Assembly (NCBI GenBank): GCA_030433355.1
Contig: JAUIMG010000002.1
Coordinates: 124,001-188,000 of the forward strand
DNA: 64,000 nt
Direction of reading: 5' to 3'
Source: Bacteroidia bacterium
Lineage (GTDB): Bacteria > Bacteroidota > Bacteroidia > Flavobacteriales_E > Vicingaceae
The notes beneath the pieces were generated by a model. The model saw nothing but the letters and a program-made list of their open reading frames with translations. It had not been told where the DNA came from and searched no databases. Below, piece by piece: positions 25,190 to 34,170 of this stretch. Within the stretch, counting starts at the first letter, position 1, and every line of letters starts with the position of its first letter. The translations under genes were made by a program, and so were the position numbers.

Positions 25190-25292
25190 ATAATGTTTTC
25201 TTCAATTCGGATTACAATTTACAAAGAAAACGCTAGAGGAAAAACTAAATAAAACTTAAAAATTCTTAATGGTATATATCACTTAATTTCAG

Positions 25293-25871
25293 CTATTCAC
25301 CCCATCTATATGAGCTGTTCTCAAGACCAATGAGGTCAACTATTCTATCAACAACAGTCATAGCTGCCTCATCAATTGAGGATGGATTACTATAATAAGA
25401 TGGAACTGCAGGACAAATTATGCCTCCTGCTTCTGAAACAGCAAGCATATTCTTTAAATGAATTGTATTTAAAGGGGTTTCTCTCGCAACTAAAATTAAC
25501 TTTCTCCTCTCCTTTAAAATTACATCTGCTGCTCTTGTTGTTAGGTCATTAGAAATGCCGGAAGCAATTCTGCCTAAGGTTCCCATGCTGCACGGAACAA
25601 TTACCATTGTATCGTATTTTGCAGATCCTGAAGCAAAGGGAGCCATAAAATCATTTTTTGAGTAATTTGAAAAAGTGAATTTTTCATAGGACCTATCTCC
25701 AATTTCACTTTCCCAAACAAATTTTGCATTATCAGACATGATAAGTCCTATTGCTTCGCATTGATTTTCAAGCTTTTCTAATTTTTCAAGTAGTAATTTG
25801 GCATATATGGCACCCGATGCTCCTGTAATGGCAATTACAATTTTTCTTTTCTTATTCTCCATAGAATTCAT
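25293..25871 (-). CDS. ubiX: flavin prenyltransferase UbiX
   Basis: 192 residues. Motifs: IVIAITGASGAIYAKLL (FMN-binding), MSDNAKFVWE, VPCSMGTLGRIASGISNDLTTRAADV and RETPLNTIHLKNML. UbiX attaches a dimethylallyl group to FMN to make the prenylated cofactor of UbiD-type decarboxylases; no UbiD is in the window. The start used overlaps the upstream barrel gene by 20 bases. An alternative ATG at 25862 (MENKKRK) would reduce the overlap to 11 bases and is equally possible. It is the last gene of a five-gene minus-strand operon. Confidence 0.95.
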   Translation of the reverse strand: MNSMENKKRKIVIAITGASGAIYAKLLLEKLEKLENQCEAIGLIMSDNAKFVWESEIGDRSYEKFTFSNYSKNDFMAPFASGSAKYDTMVIVPCSMGTLGRIASGISNDLTTRAADVILKERRKLILVARETPLNTIHLKNMLAVSEAGGIICPAVPSYYSNPSSIDEAAMTVVDRIVDLIGLENSSYRWGE

Positions 25872-26493
25872 ACCGCAATGAAATACTTAAGTAAGAATGA
25901 AACATTCCACTATTAAATAAAAACCTACCGCCACTGTCGAAGTCTCTAACAGGAACAATAGAGTTGTTATAACGCCAGTTCATGATTAGATGTTCTGTAA
26001 ATTCAAAATCAATACCCACTAAAAACCCAAAATCCCAATCTTTAAATTGATTGATGTTTTCATCTAAATCTATTGGGCCATTTTCATCCTCTAAGTACTG
26101 ATTGATTAGTGTCCCAAAGTACATGCCTCCATCAAATTTGAATCGCTTATATGGTATTCTTGCCATGATTGGAATTTCAATGTAGTCTAATCTTAAAAGA
26201 AAAAAATCTGTGTCCCCTTCACTAGTTTTTGGATTTCTTCTGCTACCTTTTTGACTATAATTAATTTCTGCCTGAAGATTAAACTTTTCAGAAATATCTA
26301 TATCTGTGTAAATACCTAATAATAAACCTGCTTTATTAAATCCTGCATAATTGTCTCCTGATATTTGAGATGCATTGATACCAGCGGTAAATCCGGCATT
26401 AAACGATTGTGAAAAAGTGGCACTTGTTACTAAAAGTAAAAGAATAAATAGAATCTGTTTTAAACTTAAAAAAACTACAATTCTATTATGCAT
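25852..26493 (-). CDS. outer-membrane beta-barrel protein (PorT-like / OMP_b-brl_2)
   Basis: 213 residues. The signal peptide is followed by a typical opening FNAGFTAGINASQISGDNYAGFNKAGLLLGIY, cited in part as GFTAGINASQISG, then ISEKFNLQAEINYSQKGSRR and a C-terminal strand YLSISLRYEFYGE. These are the landmarks of the Bacteroidota outer-membrane PorT-like barrel family (eight strands). True PorT of type IX secretion belongs to this superfamily, but nothing here distinguishes it from the many paralogs. It sits five bases after the Omp28-like gene and overlaps ubiX. Confidence 0.8.
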   Translation of the reverse strand: MHNRIVVFLSLKQILFILLLLVTSATFSQSFNAGFTAGINASQISGDNYAGFNKAGLLLGIYTDIDISEKFNLQAEINYSQKGSRRNPKTSEGDTDFFLLRLDYIEIPIMARIPYKRFKFDGGMYFGTLINQYLEDENGPIDLDENINQFKDWDFGFLVGIDFEFTEHLIMNWRYNNSIVPVRDFDSGGRFLFNSGMFHSYLSISLRYEFYGE

Positions 26494-26498
26494 TATAA

Positions 26499-27440
26499 CT
26501 ATTTTATTTTAGCAGCATTTGCCTGCATTACTTCGTAGGAACTTACGTCATTATCAAAGATAAATGATACTGTTTCCACATTATCAGCATTCCAATCGGG
26601 ATTAAATGGAAATACAAATTGTATGGTTTGTTTCTCACCTTGTTCTGCAGGCGCTAAGTTCTTCCCAAAAGTATCATCATTAACCACCTTTCTTAGAACG
26701 TGTCTATGGTTATAGTCAGGAATTTCATTAGGAACTACAGAGGATGGGAATTTTTGCCAATCTATAATATTATCCTCTAACACATAGGTTTGTAAATTAA
26801 AATTTCCAGCAATAGTTTGCAACCATTCAAGTTCAACATTTATTCTTAAAATATTAGCTGCTTCGCTGTAAAAATTTGTTATGTTAATTGTTGCTACTGG
26901 AGCATCATTTTCTATTGCTCTTATAGAGTTTTCCCAATTATCCTTACCTTCTACAATGCCACCTATTCTACTTACAATACCACTTGGATAACCACTTCCT
27001 TTATGAAAAGTATTTAAGTAGTCATTAGAATGGGGTAGTACTCTGTAGTCGTTTCTATACTTATCGCCTACAAAATTTGGAAGAGCAAATGTTCCTGCAT
27101 GAATACCAACAGGTATTAGTTGCTCTTGATAAATGCTATCTAAACGTACTATTTCTTTAGTGCCTTCGGGACAGAAAATACACTTCATACCTGTAAATTC
27201 TTCTAGAACGATAAATCTTTTGTCGTTTACTGGACTTGTTTTTTCAATCCAAGTATTAGACTCTATTAAAACTCTAAGTTCAGAAGTATCTGCTATGTTT
27301 AAGGATTGATCAATAATAAACTCTGTATCTCCAAAGTCTACAGAGGTCCCAGAGTCTTTCGGGATGGGGTCGTCAATCTTATCACAAGAGATAACAATGA
27401 AAGCTATAATTAAGCTAATTAAATATTTTCTTTTTTCCAT
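26499..27440 (-). CDS. Omp28-related lipoprotein with CxxC thioredoxin-like motif
   Basis: 313 residues. The lipobox ends VISC (Cys 19). The core is an Omp28-like thioredoxin-fold segment, FIVLEEFTGMKCIFCPEG with C87/C90, followed by LIPVGIHAGTFALP. A beta-rich C-terminal half contains VLRKVVNDDTFGK. In Bacteroidota these are surface or periplasmic lipoproteins often exported with redox partners. The neighbours, a TlpA-like thioredoxin and a DUF6029 protein four bases upstream, support a joint envelope function. Electron transfer from the thioredoxin to this CxxC is an inference. Confidence 0.8.
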   Translation of the reverse strand: MEKRKYLISLIIAFIVISCDKIDDPIPKDSGTSVDFGDTEFIIDQSLNIADTSELRVLIESNTWIEKTSPVNDKRFIVLEEFTGMKCIFCPEGTKEIVRLDSIYQEQLIPVGIHAGTFALPNFVGDKYRNDYRVLPHSNDYLNTFHKGSGYPSGIVSRIGGIVEGKDNWENSIRAIENDAPVATINITNFYSEAANILRINVELEWLQTIAGNFNLQTYVLEDNIIDWQKFPSSVVPNEIPDYNHRHVLRKVVNDDTFGKNLAPAEQGEKQTIQFVFPFNPDWNADNVETVSFIFDNDVSSYEVMQANAAKIK

Positions 27441-27444
27441 AATT

Positions 27445-29112
27445 CTAAAAACTACTAGTTACAGATAGGTATAAACCATTAGATGCTGGAACTACTCTAC
27501 AAACACCTCCTACGCAAAAAATTCCCGCCCTTTGCCTTCCATAACTCAAACTTATTCTATTACCGCCATCAACATATCCCATAGAGGCGTTATAATAATG
27601 CACTCGTAGATTTGGGTCTGGATTACCAAAATTATACTGATCTAAAAATGCAAAAAACCAGTGTGGTGCATAGGAGTATTCTAATAATAAAGTTACCCAA
27701 TCTCCTTGGTCTTGTTTAGTTAGCAACACTTGTGCTTCCGTTCTTAAAGATTTTTTTTGAGCAAACTTATAAGTTACATCTGCAATACCAACATCTGCAT
27801 AAATTATAGGAGCGCCAGGTTTTCCTTCTATAACATCTTGGTTATAAACTAAGTTCGCATAGGTAAATCTTCCTGTCACTTTTTTAGAAAACTTTTTATT
27901 TAGTTGCACATTGAAATCTTTAAAGAATACTTCTCCTAAACTAAAATACTTTGACTCATATCCTTGTCGAGAGGTTGCATCATCATTTAGCTGTGTAGTA
28001 TCTAAATTATTAGCAGTAGCAATGTTTAAGAGGATATCCATACCTCTTTTACCACCTAATAACGTTCCTTTTTTAAATTTATAAATCAAATCTGCCTGAA
28101 AAGCAATCTCTCCATTTAATTGCGTTGCATACGGGTAAAGCGTGGCTAATAAATTATAGGTATGTTGTTTAGTTAAAGCGGGAATAAAGTTAATTAGTAG
28201 GTCTTGCTGTCCTGCAGTTCTATCAGAACGAAAACTCATGTTGTCGTTTCTTTTGGCAGCAAGCACTAATCCGAAGCCTTTACGAGAATAAGATGTTTGT
28301 AGAAAAATAGCTTCTCCAGGCTTGTAAATAAATCCATTATCTGCCGATGGATCATTATACTTATATGCGTACTCTCCATTGAAGTTGAAATAACCTCTGT
28401 TTATATTTATTCTTCCTGCAAATGAACCAACATTTTCAGGCAAGACTAATTGAGAATTTAGGTCTTGCTGGTATTTGCTAATGCCACTAAATCCAACAAT
28501 AACTCTTGTTTTGCTTTCTGAATACTTGCTAAAAAGATCATTAAGGGTAATATCAACATCTAGACCTCTTACTATTCCATCACCATATTCAAAAAAGAGC
28601 CTTTGTTTACCTATGACACCGGTTAATTTCACACCTTTTGCCAAATCATATTTAAGACGTACTCCATCCATTACATTATCATAACCCAGTCCTCTTTCTT
28701 CATAAGTTCTAAAAATAAGTCCATTACCAAATTGCTCATAAAAGTTACCAACTGTGATAGATAGCTTATCTTGAGTGTAGGATGCAAAACGATAGGTAAT
28801 ACCACTTCCTTGATATCCAGGAGGAAAGCCAAGAAGAGCATTTAAATAACTTTCGTAACGCACTCCAGTGGAGAAATTTCCATTGGTGTAAACTAGATTT
28901 AAAAAACCATTTGACAATATTTTCTCTGGTACATCTTGGGCGCCAATTAATGTATCTTCTTGATAATACTGAGCATCGAATTGAAAGTTTCCTCTTATTT
29001 GTCCTTTTGAAAGTGTTTCTTGAAAGCTTTGACCTGTAAGGCTATTAAAACCAAACAAAACACCAATCAACAAGCAGCTTAGCTTGCTGAAATTGCGTAT
29101 TTGTATTCTCAT
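27445..29112 (-). CDS. DUF6029 family outer-membrane protein
   Basis: 555 residues. After the signal peptide the sequence is entirely beta-rich with repeated barrel strands: GQIRGNFQFDAQYYQED, SITVGNFYEQFGNGLIFRTYEERGLGYDN, cited in part as GNFYEQFGNGLIF, and RISLSYGRQRAGIFCVGGVCRVVPASNG (in part). The Cys pair CVGGVC near the end and final strand LYLSVTSSF are characteristic of the DUF6029 family as I recall it. Function unknown; probably an outer-membrane channel or a partner of the following Omp28-like lipoprotein, whose ATG is four bases downstream. The start is preceded by four CTAA tandem repeats. Confidence 0.8.
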   Translation of the reverse strand: MRIQIRNFSKLSCLLIGVLFGFNSLTGQSFQETLSKGQIRGNFQFDAQYYQEDTLIGAQDVPEKILSNGFLNLVYTNGNFSTGVRYESYLNALLGFPPGYQGSGITYRFASYTQDKLSITVGNFYEQFGNGLIFRTYEERGLGYDNVMDGVRLKYDLAKGVKLTGVIGKQRLFFEYGDGIVRGLDVDITLNDLFSKYSESKTRVIVGFSGISKYQQDLNSQLVLPENVGSFAGRININRGYFNFNGEYAYKYNDPSADNGFIYKPGEAIFLQTSYSRKGFGLVLAAKRNDNMSFRSDRTAGQQDLLINFIPALTKQHTYNLLATLYPYATQLNGEIAFQADLIYKFKKGTLLGGKRGMDILLNIATANNLDTTQLNDDATSRQGYESKYFSLGEVFFKDFNVQLNKKFSKKVTGRFTYANLVYNQDVIEGKPGAPIIYADVGIADVTYKFAQKKSLRTEAQVLLTKQDQGDWVTLLLEYSYAPHWFFAFLDQYNFGNPDPNLRVHYYNASMGYVDGGNRISLSYGRQRAGIFCVGGVCRVVPASNGLYLSVTSSF

Positions 29113-29128
29113 TTAGTTAGTTAGTTAG
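29113..29128. repeat. tetranucleotide tandem repeat (TTAG)4, CTAA on the coding strand
   Basis: Four near-contiguous TTAG units directly abut the DUF6029 start codon (coding strand CTAACTAACTAACTAAATG). It fills most of the 22-base gap between the thioredoxin stop and the DUF6029 ATG, exactly where a ribosome would bind. Confidence 0.75.
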
Positions 29129-29134
29129 AAAAAA

Positions 29135-29656
29135 TTATTTTATGCTTTGGCCTTCAGATAGTTTTTTTACCAATTCAAATAACTCATATTCATCGCCTTC
29201 TGAATACGAATTGTGTTGCCAAACAATTTGCCCATCTCCATCAACTAAAAAAGTATGAGGCACATTATTAACTCCTAAAGCTCGTTTAAAGTCGCCATTA
29301 GGGTCGATATATACTTCATATTCCCAACCTTTACCATTAACGTAAGGAGCTACCTTGGCCATATTTCTTGTATCATCAATAGAAATTGCTACAAGTTTAA
29401 CTCCCGTTTCTTCTTGCCAATCTTCATAAAGTTCTGTGATGTTATTTAATTCTCTTTTGCATGGAGCACACCAGGTTGCCCAAAAGTTTATAATGATAGG
29501 TTTTCCATCATTTTTAATTTCAGAAGTATTGAACTTTGATCCATTAAGCTTTTGAACATCTACAGCAGGGATAACTCTGTTGCTTTTTTCTTGAGCTAAT
29601 GCAACAGTAGCTATAGAAATAGCAAATATGGTTAATAGTATCCTAAAATGTTTCAT
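29135..29656 (-). CDS. TlpA-like periplasmic thioredoxin
   Basis: 173 residues. A signal peptide ends TVALAQ. The thioredoxin fold has active site WATWCAPCKRE (C63/C66), the segment KLVAISIDDTRNMAKV, and cis-Pro loop NNVPHTFLVDGDGQIVW. This is the TlpA/ResA disulfide reductase type acting in the periplasm. It is first in the operon with DUF6029, Omp28-like, barrel and ubiX genes. It probably keeps cysteines of the two following exported proteins in the right redox state (inference). A divergent gene starts at 29744. Confidence 0.92.
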   Translation of the reverse strand: MKHFRILLTIFAISIATVALAQEKSNRVIPAVDVQKLNGSKFNTSEIKNDGKPIIINFWATWCAPCKRELNNITELYEDWQEETGVKLVAISIDDTRNMAKVAPYVNGKGWEYEVYIDPNGDFKRALGVNNVPHTFLVDGDGQIVWQHNSYSEGDEYELFELVKKLSEGQSIK

Positions 29657-29714
29657 GTGATTTAGTAAAAATTAGATTCTTGCTAAATTACAAATTCCGA
29701 ATAATACTTTTCCT

Positions 29715-29722
29715 TATCTTTG
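29715..29722 (+). promoter_or_regulatory. -7 element (TATCTTTG) of the type IX secreted protein gene
   Basis: Exact TAnnTTTG match; predicted start near 29726, 18 bases before the ATG at 29744. It shows that an upstream in-frame TTG at 29720 lies inside the promoter and cannot be the true start. Confidence 0.6.
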
Positions 29723-29743
29723 AATATTGTAAATTATTGTGTT

Positions 29744-30547
29744 ATGAAGAAAGTTTTATTATCTATTGTTTTTATTTTACTATTCACATCGATATCATTC
29801 TCCCAGAATACTATTGAGATTTATAACAATAATCTGCAAAGTGTAGTGGATGACACCATTACATTTCAGCATGGGATAGATTTAACCTCTCCATATAATG
29901 ACTTTGAACACAAGGATTTTGTAAAGGTTGTAAATAATACCTCAGATACTGTTCCAATAAGAGTAAGAAGATATGAAAGACAAATTATTGATAGTACAAT
30001 GGATTACTTCTGCTGGAATAGCTGCTTTGATGCCCAGTATTCAGGATCTTTACCTGTATGGGATGTTCCAGATATAGTAACTGTGCTTCCAAATGACACC
30101 GCAGGAGGTGTACAAGGTTATACCGTTTATTTTGTGCCTTATTACAGAGATGCAATTTCAGGTGCAAGAATCGGGAATAATAGACCCGGTGTTGCGGTAT
30201 ATGAATATGAATTTTATTCCGGAGAATCAAGGTCTTCTCTTTTTATTAAATGGGTTTTTAGTGATATCACTAGCATAGATGAAAATAGAATTAATCCTGT
30301 CGCTTTTAAATTATACCCGAATCCTGCAATCGATCAAACAACTCTAAGATTCGAAAAAGCAATCGAATCTGAAAGAACTCAATTAGCAGTGTTTGATTTG
30401 ATGGGTAAAAAAGTGATGGAAACTAATTTAAATGTTGGTCAAGAAGAGTATTTCTTAAACCTTTCTGGATTTAATAAAGGTATTTACTTTGTTTCTATTA
30501 TTTCAGAGGGAGTTGTTTCAAAAACTTCAAAGCTAGTGGTTCACTAG
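29744..30547 (+). CDS. secreted protein with type IX secretion sorting domain (type A)
   Basis: 267 residues from ATG 29744, chosen because it gives a clean signal peptide (KKVLLSIVFILLFTSISFS) and lies below the promoter element. The body (~20-185) is a single beta-rich domain with Cys pair CWNSC, unassigned. The last ~75 residues are a type A C-terminal domain: NPVAFKLYPNPAIDQTTLRF, AVFDLMGKKVMETNLN, LSGFNKGIYFVSI, ending SKLVVH. Export is through SprA/type IX secretion with cleavage and surface attachment. It overlaps the convergent sirtuin gene by 15 bases. Confidence 0.88.
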   Translation: MKKVLLSIVFILLFTSISFSQNTIEIYNNNLQSVVDDTITFQHGIDLTSPYNDFEHKDFVKVVNNTSDTVPIRVRRYERQIIDSTMDYFCWNSCFDAQYSGSLPVWDVPDIVTVLPNDTAGGVQGYTVYFVPYYRDAISGARIGNNRPGVAVYEYEFYSGESRSSLFIKWVFSDITSIDENRINPVAFKLYPNPAIDQTTLRFEKAIESERTQLAVFDLMGKKVMETNLNVGQEEYFLNLSGFNKGIYFVSIISEGVVSKTSKLVVH

Positions 30548-31225
30548 AACTCTTTTTACTTCTTCTAACCCTTCTTCTGCTTTTTTATTTATTAAGTGCC
30601 ACTTATTAGGGTAATTTCTTTGTGGGATATTTGGATCTATTAAAAAGCATTCACATTCATTACTCACTGCTTGTATAAGTCCTGCTGCAGGGTAAACATT
30701 TAATGAAGTTCCTATTGTTATAAAGATATCTGCTTTTTGAATAATTTTCTCTGCATCCCAAATTTTCGGAACTTCTTCACCAAACCATACAACATGTGGT
30801 CTTAACTGATGGCCATCTTCGCCTTTATCATTTAAACTTAAATCGTGTTTCCAATCATAAATTAAATCAACATTTACCTCGCTCTTAACCTTCAATAATT
30901 CACCATGAAGATGTAGAACTTTTGTTGAACCTGCCTTTTCATGTAGGTTATCAATATTTTGGGTGATTACGGTAACATCATATTTTTTTTCAAAATCAAA
31001 AACAAGTTTATGAGCCTTGTTTGGCTTAGCTTTTAATAATTGACTTCTACGCATATTGTAAAACTCAAGAACTACTTTAGGTTGTTTTCTCCACGCTTCC
31101 ATAGTGGCTACATCTGATATTTTGTGGGTTTCCCATAATCCATCATGATCTCTAAACGTCTTTAATCCACTATCGGCACTCATACCTGCACCACTAAAAA
31201 CAACCAAACTTTTCTTTTTCCCCAT
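30533..31225 (-). CDS. cobB: NAD-dependent sirtuin deacylase without zinc-binding cysteines
   Basis: 230 residues. Sirtuin motifs: VVFSGAGMSADSGLKTFRD (NAD-binding), VITQNIDNLHEKAG, LHLHGEL with the catalytic His, PHVVWFGEEVP and ITIGTSLNVYPAAG. The pair Tyr-xx-Arg in EFYNMRRSQL is the class III signature that binds acidic acyl groups, so desuccinylase/demalonylase activity is likely. The small zinc module normally with two CxxC pairs is replaced by KVKSEVNVDLIYDWKHDLSL, with no Cys at all. As far as I recall this is common in Bacteroidota sirtuins. The gene symbol is by family only. Confidence 0.9.
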   Translation of the reverse strand: MGKKKSLVVFSGAGMSADSGLKTFRDHDGLWETHKISDVATMEAWRKQPKVVLEFYNMRRSQLLKAKPNKAHKLVFDFEKKYDVTVITQNIDNLHEKAGSTKVLHLHGELLKVKSEVNVDLIYDWKHDLSLNDKGEDGHQLRPHVVWFGEEVPKIWDAEKIIQKADIFITIGTSLNVYPAAGLIQAVSNECECFLIDPNIPQRNYPNKWHLINKKAEEGLEEVKRVLVNH

Positions 31226-31298
31226 CCTAATTTATAAATTTATTTCACTCTTAAACAATGTCGAATGCTTACATTTATCGACCCTAAAAATAAGTCAA

Positions 31299-33569
31299 AT
31301 GGCTCACTCTAGAAAGCAAATTGAAGCATTAGAATATCATTCAGAAGGAAAACCTGGAAAAATTGAAATAAGACCTACTAAACCTTATAGTTCTCAAAGA
31401 GATTTGTCCCTTGCCTACTCTCCTGGCGTAGCAGAACCATGTAAAAGGATAGAGAAAAATAAGGAGGATGTATATAAGTATACTTCTAAAGGTAATCTGG
31501 TAGCTGTTATTAGTAACGGAACAGCTGTGCTTGGGTTGGGCGACATTGGGCCAGAGGCTTCTAAACCAGTGATGGAAGGTAAAGCTCTACTTTTTAAAAT
31601 TTTTGCAGATATTGATGTTTTTGACATTGAAGTGGATTGTAAAGATGTAGACTCTTTTGTATCCACTGTAAAAGCAATATCTCCCACCTTTGGAGGAATT
31701 AATTTAGAAGACATTAAAGCTCCTGAATGCTTTGAAATAGAAAATAGGTTAAAGAAGGAGTTGAATATTCCTATCATGCATGATGATCAACATGGTACTG
31801 CTATAATTTCTTCTGCAGCATTATTGAATGCTCTAGAACTAGCAAATAAAAAGATTGAAAAGGTTAGAATTGTAGTTAACGGAGCAGGTGCTTCTGCAAT
31901 GGCTTGTGTTAAATTATATATTGCTCTTGGTGCTAGAAAGAAAAATATCATAATGCTTGATAGTAAGGGAGTTATAAGAAAAGATAGAAATGATCTTACC
32001 GAGTATAAAGAATATTTTGCAACTACAGAGAAGCTTGACCAACTAGAAGACGCAATTAAGGGCGCAGATGTATTTTTAGGTTTGTCAAAAGGAAATATCC
32101 TTAGTAAGGGTATGATAAAGAGTATGTCATCAGACCCAATAGTTTTTGCCTTAGCTAATCCTGACCCTGAAATACCTTATTCTGATGCAATGTCTGCAAG
32201 AAAGGATATAATAATGGCAACAGGAAGATCAGACCATCCTAATCAAGTTAACAACGTTTTAGGTTTCCCATTCATATTTAGAGGTGCTTTAGATGTTAGG
32301 GCTACTACTATAAATGAAGAGATGAAGCTTGCTGCTGTTTATGCTATTGCAAAAATTGCAAAGGAGCCAGTTCCTGAAGAGGTGAATCAAGCATATAGCT
32401 CTAAAAATTTATCTTTTGGAAGAGAATTTATCATTCCTAAACCTATGGATCCTAGACTTTTGATGTCCGTTGCACCTGCAGTAGCAAAAGCAGCAATGGA
32501 TTCTGGGGTTGCTCAAGCACCTATTAGTGATTGGAATGAATATAAAGTTCAATTAAGTAGAAGATTAGGCTTAGATAATAAGCTTATTAAAAACATGGTT
32601 TCAATAGCAGAAAGAGACCCACAAAGGGTAGTTTTTGCAGAAGCAGATAATTATAAAGTATTAAAGGCTGCACAAATAGTAAACGACGATAAAATTGCAA
32701 TACCTATTCTCTTAGGAAGAAGAGAAAAGATTGAGAATTTAATTGCGGAGAATAAGCTAGATTTAGAAGGAGTTGAAATAATTGATCCTAAGGCAGAAGA
32801 AATGCGTTCCAAAAGATATGAATATGGAGATGCTTTTTTTGAAAAAAGACAGAGGAGAGGGGTAACTCAATACGAGGCAAGGCAGAAAATGCGAGATAGA
32901 AATCATTTTGGGGCAATGATGGTGCAGCAAGGAGATGCAGATGCTTTAATTAGCGGTATTACAAGAAATTATCCGGAAACTATTCGTCCGGCATTACAAG
33001 CTATAGGAACGGAAGAAGGGGTAAACAAGATAGCAGGCATGTACATTGTTATTACTAAAGATGGACCTGTTTTCTTTGCAGATACTACCATAAATGTAAA
33101 TCCTACGGCTGAAGATCTCGCTGATATTGCCGAATTAACAGCTAAGTCAGTAGAAAGATTAAAAATAAAACCAAGAATTGCAATGTTATCTTTTGCAAAC
33201 TTTGGCTCTTCTGAATTTGAAGAATCTAAAAAAGTTGGAGAGGCAGTTCGAATCCTACATAAAAGAAACCCTAACTTGATAGTAGATGGAGAACTTCAAG
33301 CAAATTTTGCTTTAAATCAAGAGATGATGAAAGAGAAGTTTAATTTCTCAAAACTAATTGACAAAAAAGTAAATGTCTTGATTTTTCCTAACCTTTCAGC
33401 TGGAAATATCGCTTATAAATTAGTCCAAGAAATGGGGGAGTTAGAAGCTATTGGCCCTGTTTTATTAGGCTTAAAAAAGCCACTTCATATATTGCAATTA
33501 GGAAGCGGAGTTAGAGAAATTGTTAACATGGTCACTATCGCTTCTGTGGATGCTCAAACAAGAAAATAG
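31299..33569 (+). CDS. maeB: NADP-dependent malic enzyme with phosphotransacetylase-like domain
   Basis: 756 residues. The N-terminal malic enzyme domain (~1-420) contains [23 protein letters not shown] (in part), [28 protein letters not shown] (in part [11 protein letters not shown]), and [11 protein letters not shown]. The C-terminal phosphate acetyl/butyryltransferase domain (~430-756) contains [28 protein letters not shown] and [14 protein letters not shown]. It converts malate to pyruvate with NADPH production; in hybrid enzymes the C-terminal domain is usually regulatory (acetyl-CoA sensing). It begins the chromosomal block maeB-ruvA-sprA-gcvH, a gene order conserved in many Bacteroidota. 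ruvA starts six bases later. Confidence 0.96.
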   Translation: MAHSRKQIEALEYHSEGKPGKIEIRPTKPYSSQRDLSLAYSPGVAEPCKRIEKNKEDVYKYTSKGNLVAVISNGTAVLGLGDIGPEASKPVMEGKALLFKIFADIDVFDIEVDCKDVDSFVSTVKAISPTFGGINLEDIKAPECFEIENRLKKELNIPIMHDDQHGTAIISSAALLNALELANKKIEKVRIVVNGAGASAMACVKLYIALGARKKNIIMLDSKGVIRKDRNDLTEYKEYFATTEKLDQLEDAIKGADVFLGLSKGNILSKGMIKSMSSDPIVFALANPDPEIPYSDAMSARKDIIMATGRSDHPNQVNNVLGFPFIFRGALDVRATTINEEMKLAAVYAIAKIAKEPVPEEVNQAYSSKNLSFGREFIIPKPMDPRLLMSVAPAVAKAAMDSGVAQAPISDWNEYKVQLSRRLGLDNKLIKNMVSIAERDPQRVVFAEADNYKVLKAAQIVNDDKIAIPILLGRREKIENLIAENKLDLEGVEIIDPKAEEMRSKRYEYGDAFFEKRQRRGVTQYEARQKMRDRNHFGAMMVQQGDADALISGITRNYPETIRPALQAIGTEEGVNKIAGMYIVITKDGPVFFADTTINVNPTAEDLADIAELTAKSVERLKIKPRIAMLSFANFGSSEFEESKKVGEAVRILHKRNPNLIVDGELQANFALNQEMMKEKFNFSKLIDKKVNVLIFPNLSAGNIAYKLVQEMGELEAIGPVLLGLKKPLHILQLGSGVREIVNMVTIASVDAQTRK

Positions 33570-33575
33570 AACAAT

Positions 33576-34157
33576 ATGATATCTCATATCCACGGCAGAC
33601 TAGTTGAAAAAAACCCAACATTTGTTGTTATTGATTGTAATGGTGTAGGCTATCATCTTAATATTTCCTTAAACACATACGGGAAAATAGGAGAAGATGA
33701 AAACTGTAAGCTTTATACACAGTTTATCGTCAGAGAAGATGCTCAACTTCTATATGGATTTCATGATAAAGCAGAAAGACAATTATTTCAGTTGTTGATT
33801 TCTGTTTCTGGAGTTGGAGCTGCTACTGCCCTTATGGTTTTATCTTCTGCAAATGCCTTTGAAATACAAGAAGCCATTATAAATGGAGATGTTGCCTGGT
33901 TTAAAAGTGTAAAGGGTATTGGACCAAAATCTGCCCAGCGAATTATTATTGATTTAAAAGATAAAGTGGCCCTAGATTCAACTTCTGAAAATATTTCTAT
34001 GTCTTTAGACAATACGATAAAGCAAGAAGCGTTATCTGCACTGGTGATGTTAGGTTTTAATAAGAACCAAGCTGAAAAATCAATTAATAAAATCCTTAGA
34101 AATAACCCTGAAGCTGGTATTGAAGATCTTATCAAAATAGCACTGAAGGGATTGTAA
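33576..34157 (+). CDS. ruvA: Holliday junction DNA helicase subunit RuvA
   Basis: 193 residues, normal length. The OB-fold domain opens MISHIHGRLVEKNPTFVVID and contains GVGYHLNIS. Two helix-hairpin-helix motifs are in LISVSGVGAATALMVLS and VKGIGPKSAQRIIIDLKDK. The C-terminal RuvB-binding domain III is ALVMLGFNKNQAEKSINKIL. A tetramer binds the four-way junction and loads RuvB. It is six bases after maeB and 13 before sprA. Confidence 0.97.
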   Translation: MISHIHGRLVEKNPTFVVIDCNGVGYHLNISLNTYGKIGEDENCKLYTQFIVREDAQLLYGFHDKAERQLFQLLISVSGVGAATALMVLSSANAFEIQEAIINGDVAWFKSVKGIGPKSAQRIIIDLKDKVALDSTSENISMSLDNTIKQEALSALVMLGFNKNQAEKSINKILRNNPEAGIEDLIKIALKGL

Positions 34158-34170
34158 AAAGAAAGATTGT

